Source: Hahellaceae bacterium | Lineage (GTDB): Bacteria; Pseudomonadota; Gammaproteobacteria; Pseudomonadales; Oleiphilaceae | Assembly (NCBI GenBank): GCA_024234575.1 | Contig: JACKOB010000002.1 | Coordinates: forward strand, 124,001-188,000 | Length of the DNA: 64,000 nt | Reading direction: 5' to 3' | In this document: piece by piece, positions 8,132 through 17,164 of the stretch | Numbering within the stretch: the stretch's first letter is position 1 | Layout: every line of letters starts with the position of its first letter | Position numbers and translations under genes: made by a program | The notes under the pieces: model-generated | Database searches by the model: none | What the model saw: only the letters and a program-made list of their open reading frames with translations | Told to the model about the DNA's origin: nothing

Positions 8132-10366
8132 ATGGCTACTCACTCTCCACAATCAGAAGCGTCTATTAACACTCATTACCGAACCTGCAGTCTGTGCGAA
8201 GCGATGTGTGGAGTAGAGATAAAAACCCAGGGCCAGAAGATTATTTCGATTAAAGGCGACAAGGATGACCCGTTTAGCCGCGGGCATATCTGCCCCAAGG
8301 CAACGGCACTGCAAGACCTGCACGAAGACCCTGATCGGTTGCGCGCCCCCATCGAAAGAACCGCCACGGGCTGGCATGAAATAAGCTGGGAAGAGGCATT
8401 GTCGAAAACCGCAGCAGCCCTTAAAAAGGTACAGAAAACCCACGGCCGGGATGCGGTCGGCGCTTATCTTGGCAATCCTAACGTCCACAATATGGGCTCT
8501 ATGCTGTTTGGTAAATATTTATTGCAGACACTTCGCACGAAAAACAAGTTTTCGGCGACGTCGGTAGATCAGCTGCCACATCATATTGTCGCTTACCAGA
8601 TGTTTGGCCATCAGCTCATGTTGCCAGTACCCGATATTGATCGCACAGACCACTTTATGATTATTGGCGGCAACCCGATCGCCTCCAATGGCAGTATCAT
8701 GTCCGTACCGGATATACGCAACCGGCTGAAAGATATCCAGAAGCGCTCAGGTAAAGTGATCGTCATCGACCCTCGTCGAAGCGAAACGGCAGAGCTTGCC
8801 AACGAACACCATTTCATTCGCCCCGGCACCGATGCGCTGCTTATGCTGGCGATGATTAACACCGTTTTCGCAGAAAAACTTTGCGCGCCAGGTAAGATAA
8901 AGTCATTCACTGACAACCTCTATGCTCTGCAGCAAATCAGCGCACCATACAGCGCCGAAAAAGTCGCGCCGTTAACGGGCATACCAGCAGAATCCACACG
9001 CGCACTCGTGCGTGATTTTTGCCATGCCAAAGCCGCTGTTTGCTATGGACGCATGGGCTGCTCGGTACAACAATTTGGCACACTGACGCAATACTTGATC
9101 ATGGTCTTTAACATGCTCACCGGTCGCTTAGACAGCGCAGGCGGTATGATGTTTACCCATCCGGCGGCGGATATTTTACCCCAGTCAGGCAAAGGTCATA
9201 TTGGTAAAATCAAGTCTCGCGTTAGAGGGCTGGCAGGCTTTGGAGGCGAGCTGCCATCGGCAGTATTAGCAGAAGAGATTCTTACCCCCGGTGAGGGACA
9301 GATTAAAGCCATGCTCATCGCCGCAGGCAACCCGGTACTATCAACTCCAAATGGCGCTCAGCTGGATAAAGCCTTTAGCCAACTCGACTTTATGGTAGCC
9401 GTAGATTTCTATCGCAACGAAAGCAACCGACACGCTAACATTATATTACCGCCAGTTGGCCCGCTTGAAAGGGATCACTACGACATCGTTTTCCATACCT
9501 TAGCTGTGCGCAATACCGCCAAATACTCAACACCGCTGTTTGTGCCCGAGGCTTCTGCCAAACATGACTGGCAGATTTTCTTAGAGCTTGCTCATCGATT
9601 GAAATCAAAGCCTACGATCAAACAAATTCTCAGCCACAAAGCGATGATGGCGCTAGGACCACAATCCATTCTCGATCTTTTGCTGCGTACCGGTCCCTAC
9701 GGTGGTAAATGGAATCTGTTGAAAGGCTTGAGCCTGAAAAAACTAAAAGATAATCCGCATGGGATTGACCTGGGGCCACTGCGAGAGTCGTTACCAAAAG
9801 GGCTTTATACCCGCGATAAAAAAATAAACATGGCCTTGGATTTTTTCAGTGCTGATATTGCGCGATTAAATACAACATTTTTTGCATCCACCAGCGAAAA
9901 GACAGAGCCAGGAACGCTGCTCTTAATTGGTCGAAGGCATGTTCGTAGCAATAATTCCTGGCTGCACAACAGCCATCGACTGGTAAAAGGGAAGTCCCGC
10001 TGTACCGTTATGATGCATCCACAAGATGCCGAGGCACGAGGTATCGTTAACGAACAAATGGTGCGGGTCACTTCACGCGTCGGTGCGGTGGAAATTGCCG
10101 CAGAGATTACCGACGAAATCATGCCCGGTGTCATTAGCATCCCCCATGGCTGGGGCCACAACCGACAAGGCACTGGCTGGAAAATTGCGGAGCAACATGC
10201 GGGTGTCAGCGTGAATGATCTTACGGATGAACTTTTTATTGATGAGCTATCGGGAAATGCTGCCTTAAACGGTGTGCCGGTAACATTAGTGCCCATCTCT
10301 GCCAAAGCAAACAATGCCGCCGCGATGCGTACAAAAAAAGGCACTAAGAAAGTGCAAACGGCCTAA
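8132..10366 (+). CDS. molybdopterin-dependent oxidoreductase (DMSO reductase/formate dehydrogenase superfamily)
   Basis: 744 residues, cytoplasmic by sequence: no Tat or Sec signal. The N-terminus binds a 4Fe-4S cluster through Cys19-x2-Cys22-x3-Cys26 and Cys54 (GHICPKA). Molybdopterin-binding features include MIIGGNPIASNG, VIDPRRSETA, RPGTDALLM and the C-terminal molydopterin dinucleotide-binding domain (MMHPQDAEARGI, PHGWGHN). I could not identify the Mo-ligating residue with confidence; the aligned region reads SVDQLPHH rather than an obvious Cys or Sec site. No partner subunit, cofactor chaperone or electron-transfer gene is adjacent, so substrate and redox partner are unknown. Preceded by a TetR regulator with an operator pair, which suggests substrate-induced expression. 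Confidence 0.85.
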   Translation: MATHSPQSEASINTHYRTCSLCEAMCGVEIKTQGQKIISIKGDKDDPFSRGHICPKATALQDLHEDPDRLRAPIERTATGWHEISWEEALSKTAAALKKVQKTHGRDAVGAYLGNPNVHNMGSMLFGKYLLQTLRTKNKFSATSVDQLPHHIVAYQMFGHQLMLPVPDIDRTDHFMIIGGNPIASNGSIMSVPDIRNRLKDIQKRSGKVIVIDPRRSETAELANEHHFIRPGTDALLMLAMINTVFAEKLCAPGKIKSFTDNLYALQQISAPYSAEKVAPLTGIPAESTRALVRDFCHAKAAVCYGRMGCSVQQFGTLTQYLIMVFNMLTGRLDSAGGMMFTHPAADILPQSGKGHIGKIKSRVRGLAGFGGELPSAVLAEEILTPGEGQIKAMLIAAGNPVLSTPNGAQLDKAFSQLDFMVAVDFYRNESNRHANIILPPVGPLERDHYDIVFHTLAVRNTAKYSTPLFVPEASAKHDWQIFLELAHRLKSKPTIKQILSHKAMMALGPQSILDLLLRTGPYGGKWNLLKGLSLKKLKDNPHGIDLGPLRESLPKGLYTRDKKINMALDFFSADIARLNTTFFASTSEKTEPGTLLLIGRRHVRSNNSWLHNSHRLVKGKSRCTVMMHPQDAEARGIVNEQMVRVTSRVGAVEIAAEITDEIMPGVISIPHGWGHNRQGTGWKIAEQHAGVSVNDLTDELFIDELSGNAALNGVPVTLVPISAKANNAAAMRTKKGTKKVQTA

Positions 10367-10432
10367 CAGGAAAATCTTCAGGCAAAGCGAGCGGTGAACA
10401 ATCTTCGCTGCTTGCTTCGCTTCGCTTGGTTT

Positions 10433-10456
10433 GGTTCTGGTTCTGGTTCTGGTTCT
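10433..10456. repeat. (GGTTCT)x4 hexanucleotide tandem repeat
   Basis: Four exact copies of GGTTCT lie between the oxidoreductase stop and the stop of the DUF1415 gene, next to further short repeats of the type CTTCG. The tract abuts the last codon of the DUF1415 gene at 10456, so changes in copy number would not alter either protein. Confidence 0.8.
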
Positions 10457-11034
10457 TACTTTTTAAAACACGCCGCCAGTTTTTCTCGCATGGTTTCAAT
10501 ACCCAGTTGACGCGCATGTTGGATATTGCGATTGGGAATGTCCTCGGGGTTTTCAATGTTCTCTAACACTTTCTCAATGCTCTCTTCCCGGATTAAATGC
10601 AGCATTGGGTAAGGTGACCGATTGGTGTAATTAGCAGCGTCTTCCGCACTCGCACCGTCAAAACAATATTGCGGATGAAAGCTCGCTACCTGATATATCC
10701 CTTCAAAGCCCTGTCTTGCCAGCTGATCTTCAGCAAGCTCAAAAAAATCGAGATAATTGTTAAAGTCATCAAAGCCTTCCGGACAGATGATCAATGTTGT
10801 TTCGGTACTCTCGTGCGCATCCAAGTACTGCAACTCTGCCTGCAACAACATCAATATGGCTTCCAAATGTGCACTTTGTTTATCTGCACTAGCCGCCTCC
10901 AACGGGGGCGCCACTACATAGCGCACCCGATTATTGACCACCTCTCTGCGGGCAAAGGGGCAAAAATTCTCACCAACCACCACCGAGCTCACCCATGCCT
11001 GTGTATGAGCAACGACATCTGCCATCTGTTCCAT
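10456..11034 (-). CDS. DUF1415 family protein
   Basis: 192 residues, soluble. The sequence matches my recollection of the DUF1415 family: an N-terminal WVSSVVVGENFCPFARRE segment, an IICPEGFDDFNNYLDFF core, and FHPQYCFDG followed by NRSPYPMLHLIREES. Family function is unknown. The conserved CPFA and FHPQYxF motifs suggest a binding or catalytic site, but I assign no activity. ATG at 11034 is used; ATG at 11025 is an alternative. The downstream neighbour on the same strand is none; the upstream gene (11055-11561) ends only 20 bases before it, so the two may be cotranscribed. Confidence 0.8.
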   Translation of the reverse strand: MEQMADVVAHTQAWVSSVVVGENFCPFARREVVNNRVRYVVAPPLEAASADKQSAHLEAILMLLQAELQYLDAHESTETTLIICPEGFDDFNNYLDFFELAEDQLARQGFEGIYQVASFHPQYCFDGASAEDAANYTNRSPYPMLHLIREESIEKVLENIENPEDIPNRNIQHARQLGIETMREKLAACFKK

Positions 11035-11054
11035 ATAGTACGACCCTAAACCGG

Positions 11055-11561
11055 CTAAAATGTTGAAATAATGGCCGCAGCAGGAAAGAATCGATCATAC
11101 CCAATACAGTTACAGCCCACGCTTCGATCCGCCAGTGGATCTGGCAGGTCGACCAGGGTGACTATATCATTTTTGCGCACAGAAAGAGTGCCCACGGTAC
11201 GCTCGAGGGTATCTGGCAACGTCCATAATGTGCCTCGTTGATCGTCAACGACCACAAACAATACTTTGCCATCAACGTAAAGACTGCCTATCTGCCAGCG
11301 GTCAACCACCGCCGTGAGGGGCGCACGTGCAATTTTACCATCTTCGGCCAAATAGCTTACCGAGTGGCTGCGGCCGCAGTAAAAATCCTCTTGTTTTTTA
11401 AGACACAGCTGCTGATCGGCCTCGTCAACGCGGACCGCGTCGCCAATAATCTGTATCGGCACAGGCAAGACATCGTGACGTTCTGTACGCTCAGATGCCA
11501 CCAAGATGCTGCTACTGACCGCGAATCCCATTACTAATAACCCAATGCCAATATTCATCAT
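11055..11561 (-). CDS. hypothetical exported protein
   Basis: 168 residues. The first 22 form a signal peptide or membrane anchor (MMNIGIGLLVMGFAVSSSIL). The mature part is rich in beta-prone segments and contains four Cys (in LCLKK, YCGRS and GCNCIG), which could form disulfides in the periplasm. I do not recognise a family. The start is well supported: GAGGAG precedes ATG with a 5-base gap. It is followed 20 bases later by the DUF1415 gene on the same strand and faces the HDOD gene across a 218-bp divergent region. Confidence 0.6.
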   Translation of the reverse strand: MMNIGIGLLVMGFAVSSSILVASERTERHDVLPVPIQIIGDAVRVDEADQQLCLKKQEDFYCGRSHSVSYLAEDGKIARAPLTAVVDRWQIGSLYVDGKVLFVVVDDQRGTLWTLPDTLERTVGTLSVRKNDIVTLVDLPDPLADRSVGCNCIGYDRFFPAAAIISTF

Positions 11562-11779
11562 TAAAACTCCTCTACAACCTGCATCGCCTTAAATTAGACG
11601 AGCCCTTATTCTATATGGCGTTTTTTTAACCATCTCTCCCTCAAATATATTCACCTCAAAGAACTCAACAGATATCACAGACTATTTCCGCGGAATAGTA
11701 AGATTATGCGTCAATGCATTAGAGGGGTTGCAAAAGCTGGTCTAAACTTAGTCAAAACAATAACATCCGGAGTTTGATT

Positions 11780-12643
11780 GTGAGTAACACCCCAAACGGT
11801 TTAAGTCCCGAAGCCAGGGATATTTCGACCTACCTCGATACGTTAGTGAAAGAAAAGTGGATAGAAGTACCCCTGCTGCCCGATGTGGCGAGCCGCGTGT
11901 TAGCGATGTCAAATGACCCGGACTCTGACGCCGCAGCACTGTCAAAGCTAATTCAGGGTGACCCTTCATTGGCGGGTCATGTGATGCGCATCGCTAACTC
12001 TGCAGCCTACACGCCTAACGCCTCCATGGTGTCGCTGCAGCAGGCTATTGCCCGCCTGGGAATGAATCTGATTACCGAAATCGCGCTCGCCGCCTCATTA
12101 AACTCAAAAATGTTTAAAGCTCCCGGCTACGACGCTCGAATTGCTGATATTTGGTCGCATGCGCTGGGCACCGCTTTATGGGGTAAAGAGCTGGCCCGGG
12201 CCAGCAAAAAAAATGTCGAAGCATCTTTTTTGTGCGGCCTGCTGCACTCGATAGGCAGACCTTCGATTCTGCAATCGATCGCAGAGTATGCAGAAAAACA
12301 AAACATCACTATCGAGGAGAAAGAGGCGTTGCTGCTAGAGCAAATTTTTCATGTCCGCTTTGGCAGTGTGATCGTGCAAAAATGGGAAATGCCAGTGATC
12401 GTGCAAGAATCAGTACAGCACTATCAAGACTATAGTCACGCGAAGAGCAATAAAGACCAGGCGATGGTGATTCATGGAGCGGCGCAAATGGCGACAGCGA
12501 TGCTATGGCCGGACATGTTTGCAATGGACGCCGTCTTACAAAGCCCTGTCTTTGCAGACCTCAATCTTTATGAAGACGAGATTGAAACCCTGTTGGCACA
12601 ACAAGATAAAGTGAAATCTGCGATGGAGGCGATGCGCTCATGA
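11780..12643 (+). CDS. HDOD-domain signalling protein
   Basis: 287 residues from a GTG start at 11780, chosen because CCGGAG ends at 11772, giving a 7-base spacer; an in-frame TTG at 11774 is too close. The HDOD domain covers roughly 20-220: PLLPDVASRVLAMSNDP, LIQGDPSLAGHVMRIANSA, VSLQQAIARLGMNLI and ASFLCGLLHSIGRP. HDOD proteins are HD-related but usually lack phosphohydrolase activity and act in c-di-GMP, motility or stress signalling. The gene ends in an ATGA overlap with sthA, so the two are probably cotranscribed and translationally coupled. Confidence 0.85.
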   Translation: MSNTPNGLSPEARDISTYLDTLVKEKWIEVPLLPDVASRVLAMSNDPDSDAAALSKLIQGDPSLAGHVMRIANSAAYTPNASMVSLQQAIARLGMNLITEIALAASLNSKMFKAPGYDARIADIWSHALGTALWGKELARASKKNVEASFLCGLLHSIGRPSILQSIAEYAEKQNITIEEKEALLLEQIFHVRFGSVIVQKWEMPVIVQESVQHYQDYSHAKSNKDQAMVIHGAAQMATAMLWPDMFAMDAVLQSPVFADLNLYEDEIETLLAQQDKVKSAMEAMRS

Positions 12644-14040
12644 ACCATTTCGACGTCATCGTCATCGGTAGCGGTCCTGCCGGGCAGAAGGCCGCCGTAC
12701 AGGCATCCAAAGCGGGTAAAAGTGTTGCGCTTATTGAGCGTGATCAGCGCTTAGGCGGCGCTTGTGTCTATCGCGGAACTATCCCGAGTAAAACCCTTAG
12801 GGAAAATGCGCTGCGGGTTAAAAAAATGCGTGAAAATGCCGCATTATGTAGTTTCGAGCTGGCAGAAGACACAGAGATGTCGACGCTCATTGACCGCCTG
12901 AATCTGGTGCTCAAAGCCCACGACACCTTTATGGTGAATCAGATATCGCGCAATAAAATTCACCGTGTGCATGGTCGAGCAAAATTTCTATCTGCTAATG
13001 AGATCGAAATCACTCGGGTTCGAGGTGAAAAAGAAACCCTTTCTGGTACAAACTTTATCATCGCCTCTGGCTCGATTCCCCGTCAGCCAGACAATATTCC
13101 GGTGGACCACGAGAATATATACGACAGCGATTCTATCCTTACCATGCTCTATCTCCCTCGCAGCCTAACGGTATTGGGCGGCGGCGTGATCGCCAGCGAA
13201 TACGCCTCGATATTTCAGGCATTGGGGGTGCAGGTTACTATGATTGATCGCTACCCGCTGCCGCTTGGTTTCCTCGATGCAGACCTGACAACCAAATTTG
13301 TTAGCGCCTTCCAATCGATGGGCGGTGTCTGGATGGGAGAAAAGCAGGTAACCAGTGTACGCTGGGATGGCGTTTCGCAAGTCATTACCGAGTGCGCTGA
13401 TGGCACCGTGGTGAAGTCCTCAAAACTGCTTTGTGCCGCTGGACGCGTCGCCAATGTCAAAGACCTTTGCATTGAAAACGCAGGCCTTTCATTAAATGAA
13501 AATGGCAACATTCCTGTTAATGATCTTCTGCAAACGTCGGTCAACAGCATCTACGCCGCAGGTGATGTGATCGGTCCACCATCCTTAGCGTCTGCGTCAA
13601 TGGAGCAAGGCCGTCGCGCCAGCTGCAATGCCCTGGGCTTAGAAATTGGCCCCATGAGTCAGATGATTCCGTCAGGCATCTACGGCATTCCTGAACTTTC
13701 GGCCGTCGGCATGACCGAACAGCAAGCAGCAAAAAAGCACGGTGACGTGATTATCGGCCGGGCGAATTTTGAAGAGATATCCCGAGGCCAAATCAATGGC
13801 ATCAAAGACGGCATGTTGAAATTAATCTGCGATAGCGACGGTGAAAAAATACTTGGCGTACAAATCGTTGGCGAAGGTGCCACCGAACTGATTCATATCG
13901 GGCAAATGGCCATGCTTGCCAATGCCAACGTCGATATTTTTGTCGAAAGTATTTTTAACTTTCCAACGCTGGCAGAAGCCTATCGTGTTGCCGCTTTAGC
14001 GGTCATTGGTCAGCGCCAGAAACATAACGAGAAATATTAG
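12640..14040 (+). CDS. sthA: soluble pyridine nucleotide transhydrogenase (Si-specific)
   Basis: 466 residues of the flavoprotein disulfide reductase fold, cytoplasmic, interconverting NADPH and NADH. FAD binding: GSGPAG (10-15). NAD binding: VLGGGVIASEYAS (about 174). FAD-2 motif: YAAGDVIGPPSLASA. The redox motif is GGACVYRGTIPSKTLRE: Cys42 is kept but the second cysteine is Thr47, as in SthA and unlike lipoamide dehydrogenase (CxxxxC). The C-terminal dimerisation region contains TFNYPT-like FNFPTLAEAYRVAAL. The upstream HDOD gene overlaps it by 4 bases, an unusual partnership. I am confident of SthA over Lpd because of the missing cysteine and the absence of dehydrogenase complex genes. Confidence 0.92.
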   Translation: MNHFDVIVIGSGPAGQKAAVQASKAGKSVALIERDQRLGGACVYRGTIPSKTLRENALRVKKMRENAALCSFELAEDTEMSTLIDRLNLVLKAHDTFMVNQISRNKIHRVHGRAKFLSANEIEITRVRGEKETLSGTNFIIASGSIPRQPDNIPVDHENIYDSDSILTMLYLPRSLTVLGGGVIASEYASIFQALGVQVTMIDRYPLPLGFLDADLTTKFVSAFQSMGGVWMGEKQVTSVRWDGVSQVITECADGTVVKSSKLLCAAGRVANVKDLCIENAGLSLNENGNIPVNDLLQTSVNSIYAAGDVIGPPSLASASMEQGRRASCNALGLEIGPMSQMIPSGIYGIPELSAVGMTEQQAAKKHGDVIIGRANFEEISRGQINGIKDGMLKLICDSDGEKILGVQIVGEGATELIHIGQMAMLANANVDIFVESIFNFPTLAEAYRVAALAVIGQRQKHNEKY

Positions 14041-14286
14041 CGGAACACATTCATAAAGTGGCGGCCTGCAAGCAAATGCATCGCTGCCGAATGCCCTATA
14101 AACAACGATATTAGCATCTCGAAAACATAGGATAATTTGCCTTAGCCGAAGAAATACTGCTCATTTCTTGACTATTCTGATTGAAAGATATTCACTTGAG
14201 GTGTGAGGCAATTGTTTCTTATGGCAGTTAAACAGGCGCTTTCACAAGACATTTCCGACAAAACAATAATCAAAGGAGGTATGTCA

Positions 14287-14889
14287 GTGAGTTTAGGTCA
14301 TGCACTGGGCATCATGACCCACCCCGATCTGGAGTGGGAATCTATCCGCCGTGAAAACGAAACGGTATCACGACTGTATTTATCTCACGTTATTATCCTC
14401 GCGATAATTCCAGCTGCCGCTGGCTATTATGGCGTGACACAGGTTGGCTGGAGTATCGCTGGCGGTGATAACGTTCGACTCACTCAAGGCAGCGCGCTGC
14501 AGCTTTGCACGCTGTTCTACTTCGCGTTGCTGGCGGGTGTATTTATCATTGGGCAATTTATTGATTTCTTTGCTAAAACGTTCGGCGTCGACAATCAGAC
14601 TCCCCGTGGTGCCATTCTGGCAGCTTATACTTCAACGCCACTATTTCTGGTTGGTTTTATTGCCGCCTACCCCAACCTTTGGGTAAATATGATCGCCGGC
14701 ATGATCGCCATTGCCTATGCGGTCTACCTTCTTTATGAAGGCTTGCCCATATTAATGAAAATTCCACCTGAGCGAGGCTTCATATTCGCAAGCTCCGTCC
14801 TCACGGTAGGTCTTGTCATGTTGGTGGGACTCTTTGCCATCACGGTTATATTTTGGTCCGTCGGTGTGGGGCCGGTGTACATCCGCTAA
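14287..14889 (+). CDS. Yip1-family membrane protein
   Basis: 200 residues with about five membrane helices. The N-terminus HALGIMTHPDLEWESIRRE followed by VIILAIIPAAAGYYG is the typical Yip1/DUF1282 opening, with a short cytoplasmic head and W-I-E motif. The bacterial function is unknown; eukaryotic relatives act in membrane trafficking. I set the start at GTG 14287 because AGGAGG (14274-14279) sits 7 bases upstream. The ATG at 14281 lies only one base after that site, and an in-frame start near 14203 would put the strong ribosome site inside the gene. A clear terminator follows at 14915. Confidence 0.8.
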   Translation: MSLGHALGIMTHPDLEWESIRRENETVSRLYLSHVIILAIIPAAAGYYGVTQVGWSIAGGDNVRLTQGSALQLCTLFYFALLAGVFIIGQFIDFFAKTFGVDNQTPRGAILAAYTSTPLFLVGFIAAYPNLWVNMIAGMIAIAYAVYLLYEGLPILMKIPPERGFIFASSVLTVGLVMLVGLFAITVIFWSVGVGPVYIR

Positions 14890-14914
14890 AAACATTACAG
14901 GACACGCCAAACAA

Positions 14915-14939
14915 CGCCCGGTATAATGCCGGGCGTTTT
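14915..14939 (+). terminator. rho-independent terminator after the Yip1 gene
   Basis: CGCCCGG (14915-14921) and CCGGGCG (14929-14935) form a 7-bp GC-rich stem with a 7-base loop followed by TTTTA. It lies 26 bases after the Yip1 stop and separates it from the next small gene. Confidence 0.85.
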
Positions 14940-14971
14940 ACATTGTTAGTTTACTAAGTTGGGGCGTCACG

Positions 14972-15343
14972 ATGAAAACAGATGAATGGCTGCTATTGCA
15001 TAGCCAATATGAAAACTATGAAAAGTGGTCGCTGATAATCAAGCTGATGAGTGTCTTTGTCACCCTTTGGAGTTTGAGTTTTACTATCAAAGGTGCATTT
15101 GTCGCCTTTTTGTTGCTCGTTTTATGGCTACAGGACGGCATCTGGAAAACGTTTCAGCAACGCCTTGAAGCCAGGTTAGTACTGCTTGAGTCAGCACCTG
15201 GCAACACAAACGCGCTGTACAGCGACTTTCAAACAAACCGCCCCGGCACTATCAATTTAGTTAAAGAATACCTGTCCAGTAGCCTGCGCCCTACTGTAGC
15301 CTATCCACATGCCGCACTTCTTCTATTTGTGCTGGTTATCTAA
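14972..15343 (+). CDS. hypothetical small membrane protein
   Basis: 123 residues. After a polar N-terminus (MKTDEWLLLHSQYENYEKWS), two closely spaced hydrophobic segments (about 20-60) form a helical hairpin, then a soluble stretch (65-105), then a final hydrophobic tail (AALLLFVLVI) reaching the C-terminus. A GGGG run upstream can serve as ribosome site. I do not recognise the family. It converges with the gene at 15340-15612, overlapping by 4 bases. Confidence 0.6.
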   Translation: MKTDEWLLLHSQYENYEKWSLIIKLMSVFVTLWSLSFTIKGAFVAFLLLVLWLQDGIWKTFQQRLEARLVLLESAPGNTNALYSDFQTNRPGTINLVKEYLSSSLRPTVAYPHAALLLFVLVI

Positions 15344-15612
15344 GCACGCAGCTTTACGTGATCGTAAATCCCTGTTACATCGTCAAATTTTAAAATAAGA
15401 CAGTGCACCGAGTTGGCATAGGTATCATGCAAATGGTATTTAAACCTCGATTGCGCCTTGCCCTGTAAATATTGCTCGAAGTCCCGGCTTAATTCGCGGA
15501 CATCACCAGAAGTTTCTTTGCTCCAGGTTGCATGAAAAGGCCCCAAAACTGCTCCGCCTTTTAAACAAACTGTCACCTCATGATTGGTCAGTGCGTCTTC
15601 TGCGATCTGCAT
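15340..15612 (-). CDS. hypothetical small protein overlapping the WS/DGAT gene
   Basis: 90 residues, soluble, no recognised family. The start is strong: AGGAG with a 7-base spacer before ATG at 15612. It overlaps the 3' end of the WS/DGAT gene by 35 bases in another frame on the same strand, so it is very probably the second gene of that operon. Its composition (TVCLKGGAVLGPFHATW, LKFDDVTGIYDHVKL) suggests a small mixed alpha/beta domain. Inference: an accessory factor of the acyltransferase, from context only. Confidence 0.6.
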   Translation of the reverse strand: MQIAEDALTNHEVTVCLKGGAVLGPFHATWSKETSGDVRELSRDFEQYLQGKAQSRFKYHLHDTYANSVHCLILKFDDVTGIYDHVKLRA

Positions 15613-17164
15613 TTTGAATCTCCTGAAAGGGATCGGTCATTTGAATATAGCGCTTCATCTCCTGAACGCAAAGCGCTACCAGCTCAGCGGGCTCACTACA
15701 TAGTTTCGCATCCAGGGCTACACCAAACTGCACATTACCACCATAACTGATCAAGCTCATTCCCAGCCCAATATCACCGGTTTGCGGCACCCAGAACATC
15801 TGCTCGCTGATTTCTTTGCCACAAAGATATCTCGACTCTCGCACCCCTGGCACATTCGACAACACTGCTGTCGACTTTCTGCTAAACATTTCCAGCAATG
15901 GTTTCTGCACGGTTTTCGGCATCATCCCCAAAGCGTGCAACAAACCAAAGGAAATCCCTGGCTGCATTGAATTTCGTAGCCCCAGCATATCGTGCTTAAC
16001 TTTATAGACACGCTCGATGGGATTATCGATACCGATAGGAAGTGGCAAAAAAACCGTCCCGAAGTTGTTTCCTAACTTATCATTCTCGGCACTGACAACC
16101 TCCTCACCCTGGCGGATATTCACCGGTACTGTCGCATGTATCGTCGTGCTTTCCACTTTTTCGCCTTGCGCCCGAAGATAGCTGCCGAGCGCACCCGCTA
16201 CCGCCGAAACAAGTATGTCATTAATCTTACACCCCAGCAGACGTCCAGCTCGGCGCAAATCCTCTATGGGTAACGGTTCGGACCAGGCGCATGACTTGCG
16301 CACCCCAACAGGCCCCTTGAGCAGCGTCAATGGATCTGATGGCAGGGACGCGAGGTGGGTCACTTCATTGATAATTTTTAGAATTTCTTTGGCATACTCT
16401 TTCAGCATGAGGGGTTCCCGCACCAGATGCAGGCTTTCTTCGGACACCCTTGCACCAACTTTGCTATAACGCTCTATCGATTGCCAGATCGATTCAATTA
16501 ATTGCTGATAGATTCCCCATGGATTATTAACATCTGCGGACTCACCAGTCCTCTTATCCGGGTCTGCATCATCCTTGGTACTGTTTTGCAACGTTTCCTG
16601 TGCTGCACTACGAACATATTCGGCAGGCCCACTGCGTGTCGCATTCTGCCCAGAAGCAAATCGCAACAAGCTTTCATCTTCGAAGTCTTTCAACTCGGTA
16701 ACGTTCGCGGCAGGATCCGTGAGGGTATCAAATACTCTGATAAGAGAAATTCCATCGGCATAACAGTGGTGCACGCGCACAAGTATCGCGGTACCGCCCT
16801 GATAGTTTTCGACAAACTGAAACTGCCAGAGTGGCTTGTTTACGTCCAGCGGTATACTCATCTGCTCAGAAACAAATTTTTGTAGCGCCGTTTTATCTGC
16901 ACTCCCGGTCAGGGCTACCTGACGTACATGGCAGTTAATATCAAAATGTGGATCGCTTTCCCAGTAATAAAGGCCAGAGTAACAAACAGGTCTTTTATTA
17001 AATCGATCAAATCGTAACAACCGCTTTGCGACAACGTCCTTGAAATCATGAAAGTCTATGGTATCAACGATCAGCATAGCGTTGATCACCATTAAATTGG
17101 TTGCCGAATCCATTCTCAACCAGGCCGTATCCGCGCCACTTAAAGGTTCACTCTGCGACTCCAT
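15578..17164 (-). CDS. wax ester synthase/diacylglycerol acyltransferase family protein (WS/DGAT)
   Basis: 528 residues. The acyltransferase active-site motif HHCYADG (HHxxxDG, residues 132-138) is intact, PLW (111-113) lies just before it, and the C-terminal half has NDILVSAVAGALGSYLR, NNFGTVFLPLP and LSNVPGV, as in bacterial WS/DGAT enzymes. These join acyl-CoA to fatty alcohol or diacylglycerol to make storage lipid at the inner membrane. The N-terminal opening PLSGADTAWLRMDS is also typical (normally PLSPxDxxFL). Genomes often carry several paralogues of differing activity, so wax or triacylglycerol output is not guaranteed. It overlaps the small gene at 15340-15612 and diverges from the alpha/beta hydrolase across 563 bp. 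Confidence 0.88.
   Translation of the reverse strand: MESQSEPLSGADTAWLRMDSATNLMVINAMLIVDTIDFHDFKDVVAKRLLRFDRFNKRPVCYSGLYYWESDPHFDINCHVRQVALTGSADKTALQKFVSEQMSIPLDVNKPLWQFQFVENYQGGTAILVRVHHCYADGISLIRVFDTLTDPAANVTELKDFEDESLLRFASGQNATRSGPAEYVRSAAQETLQNSTKDDADPDKRTGESADVNNPWGIYQQLIESIWQSIERYSKVGARVSEESLHLVREPLMLKEYAKEILKIINEVTHLASLPSDPLTLLKGPVGVRKSCAWSEPLPIEDLRRAGRLLGCKINDILVSAVAGALGSYLRAQGEKVESTTIHATVPVNIRQGEEVVSAENDKLGNNFGTVFLPLPIGIDNPIERVYKVKHDMLGLRNSMQPGISFGLLHALGMMPKTVQKPLLEMFSRKSTAVLSNVPGVRESRYLCGKEISEQMFWVPQTGDIGLGMSLISYGGNVQFGVALDAKLCSEPAELVALCVQEMKRYIQMTDPFQEIQNADRRRRTDQS

Noticed and set aside
9805..10344. 179-codon frame antisense to the oxidoreductase
   Set aside because: Opposes a conserved molybdopterin domain; no motifs of its own.
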